DNA from: Magnetovibrio sp.
GTDB lineage: Bacteria > Pseudomonadota > Alphaproteobacteria > Rhodospirillales > Magnetovibrionaceae
DNA length: 61,095 nt
NCBI GenBank assembly: GCA_026196495.1
Contig: JAPHSY010000035.1
Location: 1-61,095, forward strand
Reading direction: 5' to 3'
Below are positions 44,800 through 53,922 of the stretch, in pieces (positions within the stretch are counted from its first letter, which is position 1; each line of letters opens with the position of its first letter). The notes beneath the pieces were generated by a model, which saw only the letters and a program-made list of their open reading frames with translations, made no database searches and was not told the DNA's origin. Both the position numbers and the translations under genes were made by a program.

Positions 44800-47001
44800 T
44801 CAACCGATGATACGGTCGAGTGATTCGAACATGCTCTGAATAACAGAGATCACACGTGCCGCCGCTGAATATGATTGTTCAAACAGGATCAAGTTGGACA
44901 TTTCTTCGTCCAAGTTAACCCCACGAAATGAATCTGATTTGAGTTTCAGACTGGCCGTCAGGCTGTTTTGGTATGTCAGTCGTGTTTCATTTTGATCCGC
45001 GAGTGTCGAGTTATAAGAAAGTATCCCCGTCGCCCGCGAAGAAAATGTGACTGTGGTTGAAGCTAGCCCACCGGCTGCATCAAAAGCATTACCCGCTTGG
45101 AACATTACGGCCATATCATTGATGGTTGTATTGTCGGCCTTACTTTGGAAATACTCACCGCCAACACCCTTGGCCGAATCCCACTGCATGGTTCCACGTG
45201 TCACAAGCCCGGGGGTGGAGACTAGGTCCGTGCGGACTTTGATGGTTTGACTGACACGCACGTCTGAACTGTGCATGGATGTATCTGTCAGGAACGTATT
45301 GCCTGCCGCTTGAACGACGGTGAAGTCAGAGCCGTTATCTGAGGTGATGCGGAGGCGTTCGCCGGAACCATCGGGAACAACGGTTGCGGTGACCCCTGCG
45401 CTTGCATTGTTGATGGATGTTGCAATGGTTGAAAGGCTGTCACCAGCCGTTACGGTGACATTCGTGGTTGTGGCGTTGTCAAAGAAAATGGTCAGCGTTG
45501 CCGCCGTTGCCGTAAATGTTGTGGTTTGAATCTCGGTTTCCATAATGTTGTCGGGCATATCGTCAACAAAATAATCATTGAGACCGAAGAAATTGGCAAA
45601 GCCACTTACCGTTTCATCTGTGGTACCGTCTGCATTGACATCAAATTGGATGGTGGCGTCTGAAGCAGTGCTGCCAACGGGGGCGGGGACGGAGCCGGCT
45701 GAGTTCACTTCATCGCGAAATGCAATGGCATAGGTTGTGGTGTTGAGCTCGATGTTCATTTTTTTTGTCGTTGCATCAATCGCTACGGTTGCACTACTTG
45801 CACCGTTGCTTCGCAACCAAGTTTGAACAGATGATGCAACGTCATCAATGGCCCAGGCAGCGCCAGCTACAAATCCAGCATCAACCATCATCTGTTGAAC
45901 AGTAGTCGTGGCAAACTGATTGCCAGATGTATCAAACACCGTTAGGCGACTATCTGAATTGTTAGCCATGGTGATCGTTGATGTTGCGGAATCCAAAAAG
46001 GAACGGGTGCCGTTCATGGATGTCAAACCAGGATAAGCAGTACCGCGATTGTGAATTAAGTTTACGGCGTCGCGAAGTTCAGCCGCCATTTCGTCAAGTT
46101 GGCTTTGCAAATCGGCCAATGTGCCATCACGTAAATCGACGAGACCTTTAAGCTCACCATCGCGCAATTCATTGGTGATGTCATTTGAAGAGGTCACCGT
46201 GCCAATATAAATACCGTTAAAATCACCTTCAGCATGCGTTGTCGTTGGTGCAACCGTGCTTGCGGCAAGGTGAGAAACAGAAACGCTGGAATTATCGACG
46301 AGTGTGCGACCACTATTGGTGAAAACAGCCACACTCCCATCACCGCGATAAAAGTACGAGATGTCCATATATTGAGACAGTTCGTTTAATTTCGCGTCTC
46401 GCTTATCTTGCAAGTCGGTAACATCGGCACCAGCCGTTTGGTTTTGAATGATGTTGTTGTTGAGGTCGACCAATTCTGATGCAATGGTATTGATGGTATC
46501 AACGCGCAGTGCAATTTCTCCATCAGCTTGCTGACGCAATTCTTGGAGCGTATCGCTCATTTGTTGGAATTTATTGGCAAGGTCTTGGCCTTGACGAACG
46601 AACTCAGTAAGCTCCAATGTCTGTTCAGGCGCCAATGCCAAGCTTTCCATCGCAACACCAAATTGTGTTGTTATATGGGCAATGGATGTGTTGTCACCGG
46701 GTGCCCCGAACAAATCTTGCATGCGTCCGTAATAGCTGCTCTTGGAATCGTACTGACCGACGGTGCTGAGCTCTTTACGCAGGCTTTCCAGTAATCCCTC
46801 GTCAACAGCACGAACAACTTCGGACAGTTGTACACCTGCGCCAACGCCACCAACCACGCGTTGTTCCATATGAACAATCTTGCGTGAGTAGTCGGGCGAA
46901 TTGACGTTCGCAACGTTCTGTGCGACGGCGTCAAGTGCGCTTTGACTTGTTAACAGACCGCTCTGTGCGGTTCTTAGGGCTAGTGTCAAACTGCCGGACA
47001 T
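44800..47001 (-). CDS. flgK: Flagellar hook-associated protein FlgK, enlarged
   Basis: 733 aa, longer than the 550 or so usual for FlgK. The N-terminus LTLALRTAQSGLLTSQSALD with NVANVNSPDYSRK is the conserved rod/hook-family motif. The C-terminus has NLDEEMSNLILFEQSYSAAARVI, also diagnostic. Residues about 330-600 are a beta-rich variable region, including a Flagellin_IN-like unit near 500-565 (VTAGDSLSTIATSIN, then RLRITSDNGSDF). FlgK is secreted and forms the first hook-filament junction layer. AGGAAG precedes ATG 47001. flgN, encoding its probable chaperone, is immediately upstream. Confidence 0.93.
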   Translation of the reverse strand: MSGSLTLALRTAQSGLLTSQSALDAVAQNVANVNSPDYSRKIVHMEQRVVGGVGAGVQLSEVVRAVDEGLLESLRKELSTVGQYDSKSSYYGRMQDLFGAPGDNTSIAHITTQFGVAMESLALAPEQTLELTEFVRQGQDLANKFQQMSDTLQELRQQADGEIALRVDTINTIASELVDLNNNIIQNQTAGADVTDLQDKRDAKLNELSQYMDISYFYRGDGSVAVFTNSGRTLVDNSSVSVSHLAASTVAPTTTHAEGDFNGIYIGTVTSSNDITNELRDGELKGLVDLRDGTLADLQSQLDEMAAELRDAVNLIHNRGTAYPGLTSMNGTRSFLDSATSTITMANNSDSRLTVFDTSGNQFATTTVQQMMVDAGFVAGAAWAIDDVASSVQTWLRSNGASSATVAIDATTKKMNIELNTTTYAIAFRDEVNSAGSVPAPVGSTASDATIQFDVNADGTTDETVSGFANFFGLNDYFVDDMPDNIMETEIQTTTFTATAATLTIFFDNATTTNVTVTAGDSLSTIATSINNASAGVTATVVPDGSGERLRITSDNGSDFTVVQAAGNTFLTDTSMHSSDVRVSQTIKVRTDLVSTPGLVTRGTMQWDSAKGVGGEYFQSKADNTTINDMAVMFQAGNAFDAAGGLASTTVTFSSRATGILSYNSTLADQNETRLTYQNSLTASLKLKSDSFRGVNLDEEMSNLILFEQSYSAAARVISVIQSMFESLDRIIG

Positions 47002-47034
47002 GGTGGCTTCCTTTCTGGTGCTTGTCCTAAAGCT

Positions 47035-47478
47035 CTAAAGCGTTTCATCCAAGGCCATGGATGGTGCATTGTTGCGGGAAGCATAGGTTTGCGTGTCAGC
47101 ATGACCTCTGGCCCCGTATGCACCAGTACCGGGAGTGCTTTTTTTCACGGCATTTGCGACGACATCCATGAACCGTCGCCGGACTTCCAATTCAACACTC
47201 AACAGTTGTTCGTTGGTTGTAATCAGTTCATCAACTTGCAACCCAAGTTCACGAAGGAGCTCGACTTTTTCTAAGTCTTCACCTTCGTACTGAGCGTCGT
47301 CTTGTTTCAGTCCGAATGCACGAATTTCATATGCATGGCAGAGCTTGTTTTTGCGGTCTAAGAGTTGGTGCACAACATCAAGGTTTTTACTGCTGAGAGC
47401 TGCATTTTCTTGCGTTAAGAGCTCAATCAGTCCATTGACGATAAACAACATGTCATCAAGGCGTTTCCCCGTTTCCAT
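47035..47478 (-). CDS. flgN: FlgN-like flagellar export chaperone
   Basis: 147 aa, largely helical: DDMLFIVNGLIELLTQENAAL and LLDRKNKLCHAYE resemble FlgN-type chaperones, which bind the C-terminal helices of FlgK and FlgL before export. The C-terminal 35 residues (STPGTGAYGARGH onward) are low-complexity. The call rests on size, helical pattern and position directly upstream of flgK; motif similarity is weak. It begins 1 bp after flgJ with GAGGT 8 nt before ATG. Confidence 0.7.
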   Translation of the reverse strand: METGKRLDDMLFIVNGLIELLTQENAALSSKNLDVVHQLLDRKNKLCHAYEIRAFGLKQDDAQYEGEDLEKVELLRELGLQVDELITTNEQLLSVELEVRRRFMDVVANAVKKSTPGTGAYGARGHADTQTYASRNNAPSMALDETL

Positions 47479-47479
47479 G

Positions 47480-47794
47480 TTACTGTACCTCCTGCATTTT
47501 GATCATTTCTGACATCACCGCGTCTGCGATTCCGATGCCGCCGGATTTAGCGATGGATTTGCCGTATTCGTCGACCATCAGTGAACGCCACATTTCTTCA
47601 GCTTGTCCGCCACCAAACATACCGTCGGTTTCAAGGCCTTCGAACATGGGTTTCAACATTTGGGACAGGAACACAGCTTCAAAATCTTGTGCCGTGTCTC
47701 GTAGCTTGTTGAGATCTGCACCTTTCGGGGCTGAAGGCAGAGACTGGGTCTGTGTCATTGCCATTGATGCGTCCATTTGCAGCATATTGGTCAT
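47480..47794 (-). CDS. flgJ: Rod-binding/rod-cap protein FlgJ (single domain)
   Basis: 104 aa from ATG 47794 (MTNMLQMDAS), which has GAGG 7 nt upstream and overlaps the flgI stop; a GTG at 47797 is also in frame. The family markers are DTAQDFEAVFLSQMLKPMF and EEMWRSLMVDEYGKSIAKSGGIGIAD. Only the N-terminal rod-capping domain of enterobacterial FlgJ is present; the muramidase domain is absent, as is usual in alphaproteobacteria, so another hydrolase must open the peptidoglycan. Confidence 0.88.
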   Translation of the reverse strand: MTNMLQMDASMAMTQTQSLPSAPKGADLNKLRDTAQDFEAVFLSQMLKPMFEGLETDGMFGGGQAEEMWRSLMVDEYGKSIAKSGGIGIADAVMSEMIKMQEVQ

Positions 47795-49002
47795 CACATC
47801 ACCTCGATTTCGGCTTGAAGCGCGCCTGCTGCCTTGACAGCTTGCAAAATGGTGATCATGTCACGTGGACCAATGCCAAGGGCGTTCAGGCTGTTGACGA
47901 ATTCTTGCAATGACACGCCGTCTTGAACCACTGTCAGGCGGCTGTCTGAATCTTGGTCCACTTGAATGTCTGTACGTGCCACAGTCGTCGTTGTGCCTGT
48001 GGTGGAAAATGGACCAGGCTGGGAAACCTGTTCGGTTTCTGTGATGCGGATTGTCAAATTGCCTTGGGCAATGGCGACTGTAGATAAGCGGACGTTTTCG
48101 CCCATGACGATAACGCCGGATTGCTCATCGATGATTATCCGTGCGATTTGGTCGGGTTCGATGCGCAGTTGTTCGATATCAGTGATCAGGTTGACCACTT
48201 GACCTGCGTAAGCACCTGGGACATCGACTTCTACCGTGCTGGGGTCGGTTGCATTTGCTGCGGTTGTGCCCAGGAATGCGTTAACCGCCTGGGCAATGCG
48301 ACGTGATGTGGTGAAATCTGGATTACGCAGGCTTAGTTTGACGGTTCTCATAGTATCCATGTCAAAGTCGATTTCACGTTCAACGATGGCACCGTTTGCG
48401 ATGCGAGCTGACGTGGGGACACCTTTGGTAACGGTTTCGGCGTTACCGCCTGCGGTGAAGCCGCCAACTGCAACTTGACCTTGGGATACGGCGTAAACTT
48501 CGCCATCGGCACCCAACAGCGGGGTAACCAATAATGTGCCGCCTAACAAGCTGCTGGCATCGCCCAGTGCGCTGACGGTTACGTCGAAGCGAGCACCTTT
48601 AGATGAGAAGGCAGGGAGGGCGGCTGTGACCATCACTGCAGCAACGTTGTCTGAGTCCAAACCTGCATCCGTAGGCTTAACGCCCATACGATTGAGCATC
48701 GCTTGTAGGCTTTGCTTGGTGAAGTGACCATCATTTAATGTGTCGCCCGTACCATTGAGACCGACAACCAGGCCGTAACCGACCAACATGTTGTCGCGGA
48801 CGCCTTCGAAGTCGACCACATCTTTGATGCGGGATGCAGCGTTTGCCGGAGATACCCAAGCCAACAAAATCAACAAGATCAAGCTGGCAATGCCGAAGCT
48901 CACGGCTTGCACGAACACCTGACGAGATTTGACACCCGTCGTTGGGGCGTTTGCTGTGAGCGCTGTTTGGTTCTGTGTCGAACTGGCTATTGCGCGGTAC
49001 AT
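47794..49002 (-). CDS. flgI: Flagellar P-ring protein FlgI
   Basis: 402 aa from ATG 49002. A signal peptide with a long hydrophobic stretch (ASLILLILLAWVSPANA) ends before SRIKDVVDFEGVRDN, the conserved mature start. LVGYGLVVGLNGTGDT, LLVTPLLGADGEVYAVSQG and a C-terminal MITILQAVKAAGALQAEIEVM are FlgI landmarks. The protein forms the periplasmic P ring around the rod. The n-region is unusually long and polar (about 35 residues), and upstream in-frame starts reach 49107 with no ribosome site. A sigma-54 type promoter lies about 85 bp upstream. Confidence 0.93.
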   Translation of the reverse strand: MYRAIASSTQNQTALTANAPTTGVKSRQVFVQAVSFGIASLILLILLAWVSPANAASRIKDVVDFEGVRDNMLVGYGLVVGLNGTGDTLNDGHFTKQSLQAMLNRMGVKPTDAGLDSDNVAAVMVTAALPAFSSKGARFDVTVSALGDASSLLGGTLLVTPLLGADGEVYAVSQGQVAVGGFTAGGNAETVTKGVPTSARIANGAIVEREIDFDMDTMRTVKLSLRNPDFTTSRRIAQAVNAFLGTTAANATDPSTVEVDVPGAYAGQVVNLITDIEQLRIEPDQIARIIIDEQSGVIVMGENVRLSTVAIAQGNLTIRITETEQVSQPGPFSTTGTTTTVARTDIQVDQDSDSRLTVVQDGVSLQEFVNSLNALGIGPRDMITILQAVKAAGALQAEIEVM

Positions 49003-49084
49003 GGTTTTTTTCCCGTTAACTTCACCCATTGTTGGGCTTTTCGTAAATTGTTTGCGAGCTGTGATGCCGCTTTTCTTATAAGAA

Positions 49085-49100
49085 TGCGAATATCGTGCCA
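49085..49100 (-). promoter_or_regulatory. Sigma-54 promoter for the flgI operon
   Basis: On the minus strand the sequence reads TGGCACGATATTCGCA, with a perfect -24 element (TGGCACG) and GC exactly 10 nt after GG. The -12 half is TCGCA rather than TTGCA. It lies about 83 bp upstream of the flgI start, the expected place for a class III flagellar promoter. Confidence 0.75.
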
Positions 49101-49156
49101 CATACAAAATTATTTTATCTATTTGATATTAAACGAAAAAAATAGATGGCAGGTGG

Positions 49157-49200
49157 GCAAAACAAACCCCCGCAAGGCAGGGACTGCCGTGCGGGGGAAA
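49157..49200 (-). terminator. Intrinsic terminator after flgE
   Basis: A GC-rich hairpin has outer stem CCCCCGC/GCGGGGG and inner GGCA/TGCC (49167-49197). Read on the minus strand it is followed by TTTGTTTTGC. It lies 43 bp past the flgE stop and separates flgE from the flgI operon. Confidence 0.75.
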
Positions 49201-49239
49201 AATGTGCCGAGTAGGCTCAAAATGCTTGTTTTACAAGGC

Positions 49240-50823
49240 TTAGCGTTTCAGGTCGCGTGCCACGGTTATCATTTCATCGGTGGTTTTAAATACTGTTGAT
49301 GATGCGGTGTATGCTGTTTGCGTTGTCATCATTTTGGTGAACTCTTCGGCGATATCAACGTTGGAAAGTTCACGGGCATTGGGGGTGAATGATGCGTATC
49401 CGTTAGATCCTGCCGTGGTGATGGTTACAGATCCAGAATCTGGACTTTCGGCGTAGACGTTACCATTTTTGGCATCTAAGCCATTGGCATTGGAAAACAC
49501 CCCCAGAGCGAGCTTGTAGATGGTTCTAAAGGTGTTGTCTTCGAATACACCGACGATGTTCCCGGTATCGTCAAAGCTAAAGGATCTCATGCTTGATGAG
49601 GCATAGCCATCACGAGAGTAGATGGGGTTCAAGTCTGTGCCATCACTTGAGAATTGGGTCATGTCTTCAATGGTTAAAGTCATTGTAGAGGTTGCCCCCC
49701 CATTGAAGCTTAGCGCCAATGCCAATGTTGTTGGAGACAGCAATTGACCATTTGAACCAAAGGTCAATGTTGTTGATGCACCCGTTTGGGTGTTTGCCAC
49801 ATTGGCTGTCGTGGTGGCCAATGTGGCTGTGTTATCTGCTGTTACGCCACCATTGGTCGCCGAAGAGCTTGCGGTAAATGCAGAGCCCGCCGTAACCGCG
49901 GTGAGCGTCAGTTCACCGGCCCCGCCAGCGGCAGCCGTGACAGTTGCAGAAACCGTAGTGTCAAGATTGATTTGTGCAACCAAAGCATCGCGGATTGCAT
50001 CAAGGCTAGCCTCTGTTCCGTCGGTGGTGTACGTAACAGTCGTGCCATTTACGGTCACTGAATATGTATCGCCAACTTCACCCGCCGTACCCGCCATCGT
50101 CACCGTATCAATTTGCGAAACGGGGGTTTGGGATGTTGTTGACGTCACCCCCCAGGTGTTTAGCCCGGTTTTGGTGAAGGTCATTTTGTTGGTTTGCTGC
50201 ACCCCTGCACTGTCGATCAGGGTAATATCGTACTGACGTGTATCGTTAATAGCATCCGTGGCAGGAAGATTCATGCTCAAGTTTGCTGCGGACGTTGTTT
50301 CAAACTCATCGATAAAGGCATATTGATCAACGCGTAGGCTGGTGGGGGTAGCCGATGTTGTTACGGCACCGTTTACATAGGCCCACCCTTGAACAAAATA
50401 TCCATTTTTATCTGTTAGATAGCCATCTTTCGTCGTGACATTTGTGTTGCCAATGCCGGTTACGGAGATGTCATTAACAGGGGCAATATCAAAACTTCCA
50501 TCACGGGTGAAAAGAGAATCTCCGGTGCCGTCCTGGGCGGAGTTCAAAACAAAGAACCCTTTACCCGCAATAGCGACATCAGTAGCAAGTGAGCTGGTGA
50601 CAATATTGCCCTGTTGTGTGATTGTGGATTTATCGGTTGGGCGTACCCCGCCATTGTCAGATGTCTCTTGCAATGAACGACTTAGCACTGTCGAAAAGGC
50701 TGTATCCGTTCGTTTGTAGCCGCCAGTGTTTACATTGGCAACGTTGGTACCAATGTTGTGTAGGGCTCTAGCTTGGCTCATCATGCCGAGCACAGAATTG
50801 GAAAAGGCACCGTAGAGGGCCAT
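49240..50823 (-). CDS. flgE: Flagellar hook protein FlgE
   Basis: 527 aa from ATG 50823 (MALYGAFSNSVLGMMSQ), with GGAGAA 6 nt upstream; the longer frame to 50874 is not used. ALHNIGTNVANVNTGGYKRTD is the conserved D0 motif and VDIAEEFTKMMTTQTAYTASS the C-terminal one. Residues about 235-350 form an insert: GEVGDTYSVTVNGTTVTYTT, a helix with IRDALVAQIN, then GELTLTAVTAGSAFTASS. This pattern is common in repeat domains of large bacterial adhesins. FlgE is exported and polymerises into the hook. It is monocistronic, with its own promoter and terminator. Confidence 0.93.
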   Translation of the reverse strand: MALYGAFSNSVLGMMSQARALHNIGTNVANVNTGGYKRTDTAFSTVLSRSLQETSDNGGVRPTDKSTITQQGNIVTSSLATDVAIAGKGFFVLNSAQDGTGDSLFTRDGSFDIAPVNDISVTGIGNTNVTTKDGYLTDKNGYFVQGWAYVNGAVTTSATPTSLRVDQYAFIDEFETTSAANLSMNLPATDAINDTRQYDITLIDSAGVQQTNKMTFTKTGLNTWGVTSTTSQTPVSQIDTVTMAGTAGEVGDTYSVTVNGTTVTYTTDGTEASLDAIRDALVAQINLDTTVSATVTAAAGGAGELTLTAVTAGSAFTASSSATNGGVTADNTATLATTTANVANTQTGASTTLTFGSNGQLLSPTTLALALSFNGGATSTMTLTIEDMTQFSSDGTDLNPIYSRDGYASSSMRSFSFDDTGNIVGVFEDNTFRTIYKLALGVFSNANGLDAKNGNVYAESPDSGSVTITTAGSNGYASFTPNARELSNVDIAEEFTKMMTTQTAYTASSTVFKTTDEMITVARDLKR

Positions 50824-50890
50824 GGGATTTCTCCGTCTTACTTTTAAGGGTGCAGACAAGTTGCCTGCACGCAATTACCTACGGGTAACA

Positions 50891-50908
50891 AAGCAAGATA
50901 GATGCCAA
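50891..50908 (-). promoter_or_regulatory. Sigma-54 promoter for flgE
   Basis: On the minus strand TTGGCATCTATCTTGCTT matches the sigma-54 consensus: TTGGCA at -24, TTGC at -12, and exactly 10 nt between GG and GC. It lies about 68 bp before the flgE ATG. The remaining bases between 50824 and 51021 show no gene. Confidence 0.8.
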
Positions 50909-51021
50909 GTTTAGTGCAGCGTTAATCTATTGAAATTAAAGCTTTAAAGATTCAGGTGTGGGCAATGATTACCTGTTTCAGCAGGTCAATTGTGCGGGGG
51001 TGAAAAACTTGCCGGGCCAGA

Positions 51022-52122
51022 TCAATCAGCAGCGAAGACAAATGCTTGTTTCGGATCAGCCCAAACCGTGACCGTGGCGCCGGATTCGGGTTTCATCACG
51101 CCAGAAACACGGACATGCAATAAGACCTTTTCTCCATCGGGGTGGCCATGGTTTTTGGGGACACGAATATGTAGGTGAGATGAGCGACCCAAGAGGTAGG
51201 CATCTTCAATTTTACCCGTAGTGTAACAGCAATCCTTCGGCATTTCTTCAGGATGTCCATCGGCATTGCCCATGGTAACGTTAATGCCCTCCATGCGTAC
51301 CAAGACTTTGGCTTGTTCACCGTCAGGAATAGCCGGAATGGGAAAGAGACCAAAGGGAGTTTGCAGGGCCCCCTTGTCAACAATGCCGTCAAAATGGTTC
51401 ATGGGGCCAAATAATTCGGCAACAAACGCATCGACAGGATGGAAATAGGTTTGCACCGGTGTGCCCGCTTGTACCACTTTTCCGTCTTTCATAACGACGA
51501 TGTGATCGGCCATGAACATGGCTTCTTCGGGATCATGGGTGACCATCAAAACGGCGACACCACATTCTTTCAAAAAATTCAAAGTGTCTTCGCGTACTTG
51601 TGCACGGCGGGTGACATCCAGGCCGGAAAACGGTTCATCCAATAACAGGATTTTAGGTTCTGGTGCCAAAGCGCGCAACAAGGCGACGCGTTGCTGTTGA
51701 CCACCGGATAAAACATGGGGGTAACTGTTGCGGTGTTTTGCCAATCCCATGCGTTCTAAGCCGGCCTCGATCCATTCGCGTCGTTCCGCTGTTAGGTTCT
51801 TGATTCCGAAAGCAATGTTTTTAAAAACACTGAGGTGTGGAAACAGGGCATAGTCTTGAAACATCAAGCCAATGTCACGTTTTTCCGGCGGCAGGCTGAA
51901 CTTTTCAGCGCCATTGCCAACCGTGTGACCTTGCAGGAGGATACGGCCTCCTTGCACACTTTCAAGGCCAGCCGCCAATCGCAGCAAAGTTGTTTTTCCG
52001 CAGCCACTGGGACCCAACAAACAGGTGAGCTTTCCTGCTTCGGCGACCAAGGAGACGTCTTGTAAGACTTCCATGGGGCCAAATGCGTGGCGAATGCGTT
52101 CCATTACCAAGCCTGTGGTCAT
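51022..52122 (-). CDS. fbpC: Ferric iron ABC transporter ATP-binding protein
   Basis: 366 aa. The ABC ATPase domain has Walker A GPSGCGKTT (about 37-45), signature LSGGQQQRVALLRAL, Walker B KILLLDEPFSGLD and switch His in VTHDPEEA. A C-terminal TOBE-like domain (about 240-366) has VLVRMEGINV and HLHIRVPKNHG. It powers uptake through the permease encoded upstream; the start overlaps that gene by 4 bp. The sequence fits the FbpC/SfuC class of Fe(III) importers, consistent with Fur-like sites upstream of the operon. Confidence 0.9.
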   Translation of the reverse strand: MTTGLVMERIRHAFGPMEVLQDVSLVAEAGKLTCLLGPSGCGKTTLLRLAAGLESVQGGRILLQGHTVGNGAEKFSLPPEKRDIGLMFQDYALFPHLSVFKNIAFGIKNLTAERREWIEAGLERMGLAKHRNSYPHVLSGGQQQRVALLRALAPEPKILLLDEPFSGLDVTRRAQVREDTLNFLKECGVAVLMVTHDPEEAMFMADHIVVMKDGKVVQAGTPVQTYFHPVDAFVAELFGPMNHFDGIVDKGALQTPFGLFPIPAIPDGEQAKVLVRMEGINVTMGNADGHPEEMPKDCCYTTGKIEDAYLLGRSSHLHIRVPKNHGHPDGEKVLLHVRVSGVMKPESGATVTVWADPKQAFVFAAD

Positions 52123-53855
52123 GGTGCGGCTTCCTCCATTTCAATGAGGTGCGGTTCTTCGGGGGCATAGTGCCCTGCACGTGAACGCGCAATGGTGATG
52201 GATAACAAAATTACTGGAATGATTCCGGCAACGACGATGCTGAGTGCCGCCAGGGATGCTTCGGGCAGCATTTCATCAGCGGCGTATTGATGTACAAAAG
52301 TGGCCAATGTTTCAAAGTTGAATGGGCGCAACATTACCGTCATAGGTAATTCTTTCATGCAATCGACAAACACCAACAATGCGGCCGTCATAATTGAACC
52401 GCGCATAATGGGCAAGTGTACCCTGCGCAAAGTCGCAAACGGGCCTGCCCCCAATGTCCGTGCTGCACCGTCCATGTTGGCAGTGATCTTACCCAATCCG
52501 GCTTCGGCGGAACCAAATGACAAGGACAAAAACCGCACCACATAGCCAAAGGTCACAGCAAATATGGTGCCGGAAAAGATTAAGCCTGTCGAAAAACCAA
52601 TATTATTACGTACCCAGCCATCAATGGTGTTATCCAGCCAGCCCAGGTACATCAAAATACCGATAGCCAAAACTGCTCCAGGAACGGCGTAACCTAAAGA
52701 TGCGAAGCGCGTCATTACATTGATCCAGTGGCTTTGACCAAGGCGTAGGCTGTAGGCCAAGAACACCCCTGCGACGATTGCGACGATTGCGGCTATGCTC
52801 GATAACAGCAAAGAATTCCAGGTGGTGATCCAATAGTTTGCGTCCAAGGTGTCTTGGTAAAAGTCTATGGCGTAAGAGCCCAGCACCCAAGCGGGTATCA
52901 AGAAACCCAACAGGACAGGGATGGCACAGGCCAAGAATGCCAACGTTGCCAGCATGGGTGACAACTTAAACCCAGGCAATTCACGTATGTGGGTGGAGGT
53001 ATGATGGAATTTTTGTTTTCTCCGCCCATATCGCTCCAAGCCGATTAGCACCATTACGAACATCAACAACATGCACGCTAACTGAGCTGCACCCGATGGA
53101 CTATTCATGTTCAGCCAGACATCGTAGATGCCTTTGGAAAAAGTTGAGACGGCAAAAAAATCGACAGTGCCGTAATCGTTTAGGGTTTCCATCATCACCA
53201 AACTCACCCCAACTGCAATGGCTGGGCGGGCAAGGGGGAGCGCCACTTTGAAAAAGCTTTGCCATGGTCCTTTTCCAAGTGTGCGGCTGGCTTCTAACAC
53301 ACACACGCTTTGTTCCAGAAATGATGCGCGGGCCAGTAAATAGACATAGGGATACAGCACCAAGGTCATCATGGTGATGGCGCCGCCGAGGGAACGGATT
53401 TCCGGGAACCAGTAATCATGTTTAGATTCAAATCCAAACATGTCCCGGATGATTCCTTGAATGGGACCGGAATATTCCAACAAGTCAGTGTAGACATAAG
53501 CGATAACATAGGCTGGAACCGCCATGGGGATGAGCAATGCCCATTCAAAAATGCGTTTGCCTGGGAAGCGACACATGGTGACGATCCACGCGGTACCCGT
53601 GCCTATGACAAGGGTGCCAAGGCCAACACCAATCATCAACATCAAGGTGGTGATGATCAAATTGCCCAGAACGGTGTCGACCAGATGTTGCCATATGTCT
53701 CCGGAAGGCGTTAGGGCCAATCCAATCACCCAGACAATTGGCATCGCCACAGCAAGGCAAACCATAAGCGTGCCAAACGCCCAGACATCAATGCTGGGCG
53801 TCTTTAGACGTTTTTCGATTGTGCTTGCCAAGATTGGCGGGGCCGTTTGGGTCAT
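52119..53855 (-). CDS. fbpB: Ferric iron ABC transporter permease (fused, FbpB type)
   Basis: 578 aa with about 12 predicted transmembrane helices in two homologous halves, as in FbpB/SfuB. Each half carries an EAA-type loop: EASRTLGKGPWQSFFKVALP in the first, and a related loop with DGAARTLGAGPFATLRRVHLP in the second, which contact the ATPase. The hydrophilic loop near 300 joins the halves. It starts at ATG 53855, 67 bp after fbpA and beyond a strong hairpin, so it is probably expressed at a lower level than the binding protein. Confidence 0.92.
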   Translation of the reverse strand: MTQTAPPILASTIEKRLKTPSIDVWAFGTLMVCLAVAMPIVWVIGLALTPSGDIWQHLVDTVLGNLIITTLMLMIGVGLGTLVIGTGTAWIVTMCRFPGKRIFEWALLIPMAVPAYVIAYVYTDLLEYSGPIQGIIRDMFGFESKHDYWFPEIRSLGGAITMMTLVLYPYVYLLARASFLEQSVCVLEASRTLGKGPWQSFFKVALPLARPAIAVGVSLVMMETLNDYGTVDFFAVSTFSKGIYDVWLNMNSPSGAAQLACMLLMFVMVLIGLERYGRRKQKFHHTSTHIRELPGFKLSPMLATLAFLACAIPVLLGFLIPAWVLGSYAIDFYQDTLDANYWITTWNSLLLSSIAAIVAIVAGVFLAYSLRLGQSHWINVMTRFASLGYAVPGAVLAIGILMYLGWLDNTIDGWVRNNIGFSTGLIFSGTIFAVTFGYVVRFLSLSFGSAEAGLGKITANMDGAARTLGAGPFATLRRVHLPIMRGSIMTAALLVFVDCMKELPMTVMLRPFNFETLATFVHQYAADEMLPEASLAALSIVVAGIIPVILLSITIARSRAGHYAPEEPHLIEMEEAAP

Positions 53856-53878
53856 GGGTGTTCCGGCTTAAAAGATTA

Positions 53879-53916
53879 AGACACCCCATGAAAGATATAG
53901 CTTCCATGGGGTGTCT
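53879..53916 (-). terminator. Attenuating hairpin between fbpA and fbpB
   Basis: A perfect 12-bp stem AGACACCCCATG/CATGGGGTGTCT (53879-53890 and 53905-53916) with a 14-nt loop. On the minus strand it is followed by TAATCTTTT. It sits 7 bp after the fbpA stop inside an operon, so it may partly terminate or stabilise the fbpA mRNA and give excess binding protein. Confidence 0.7.
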
Positions 53917-53922
53917 CAGGGT

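Noticed and set aside
47480-47794. FlgJ without a muramidase domain
   Set aside because: Single-domain FlgJ is normal for alphaproteobacteria.
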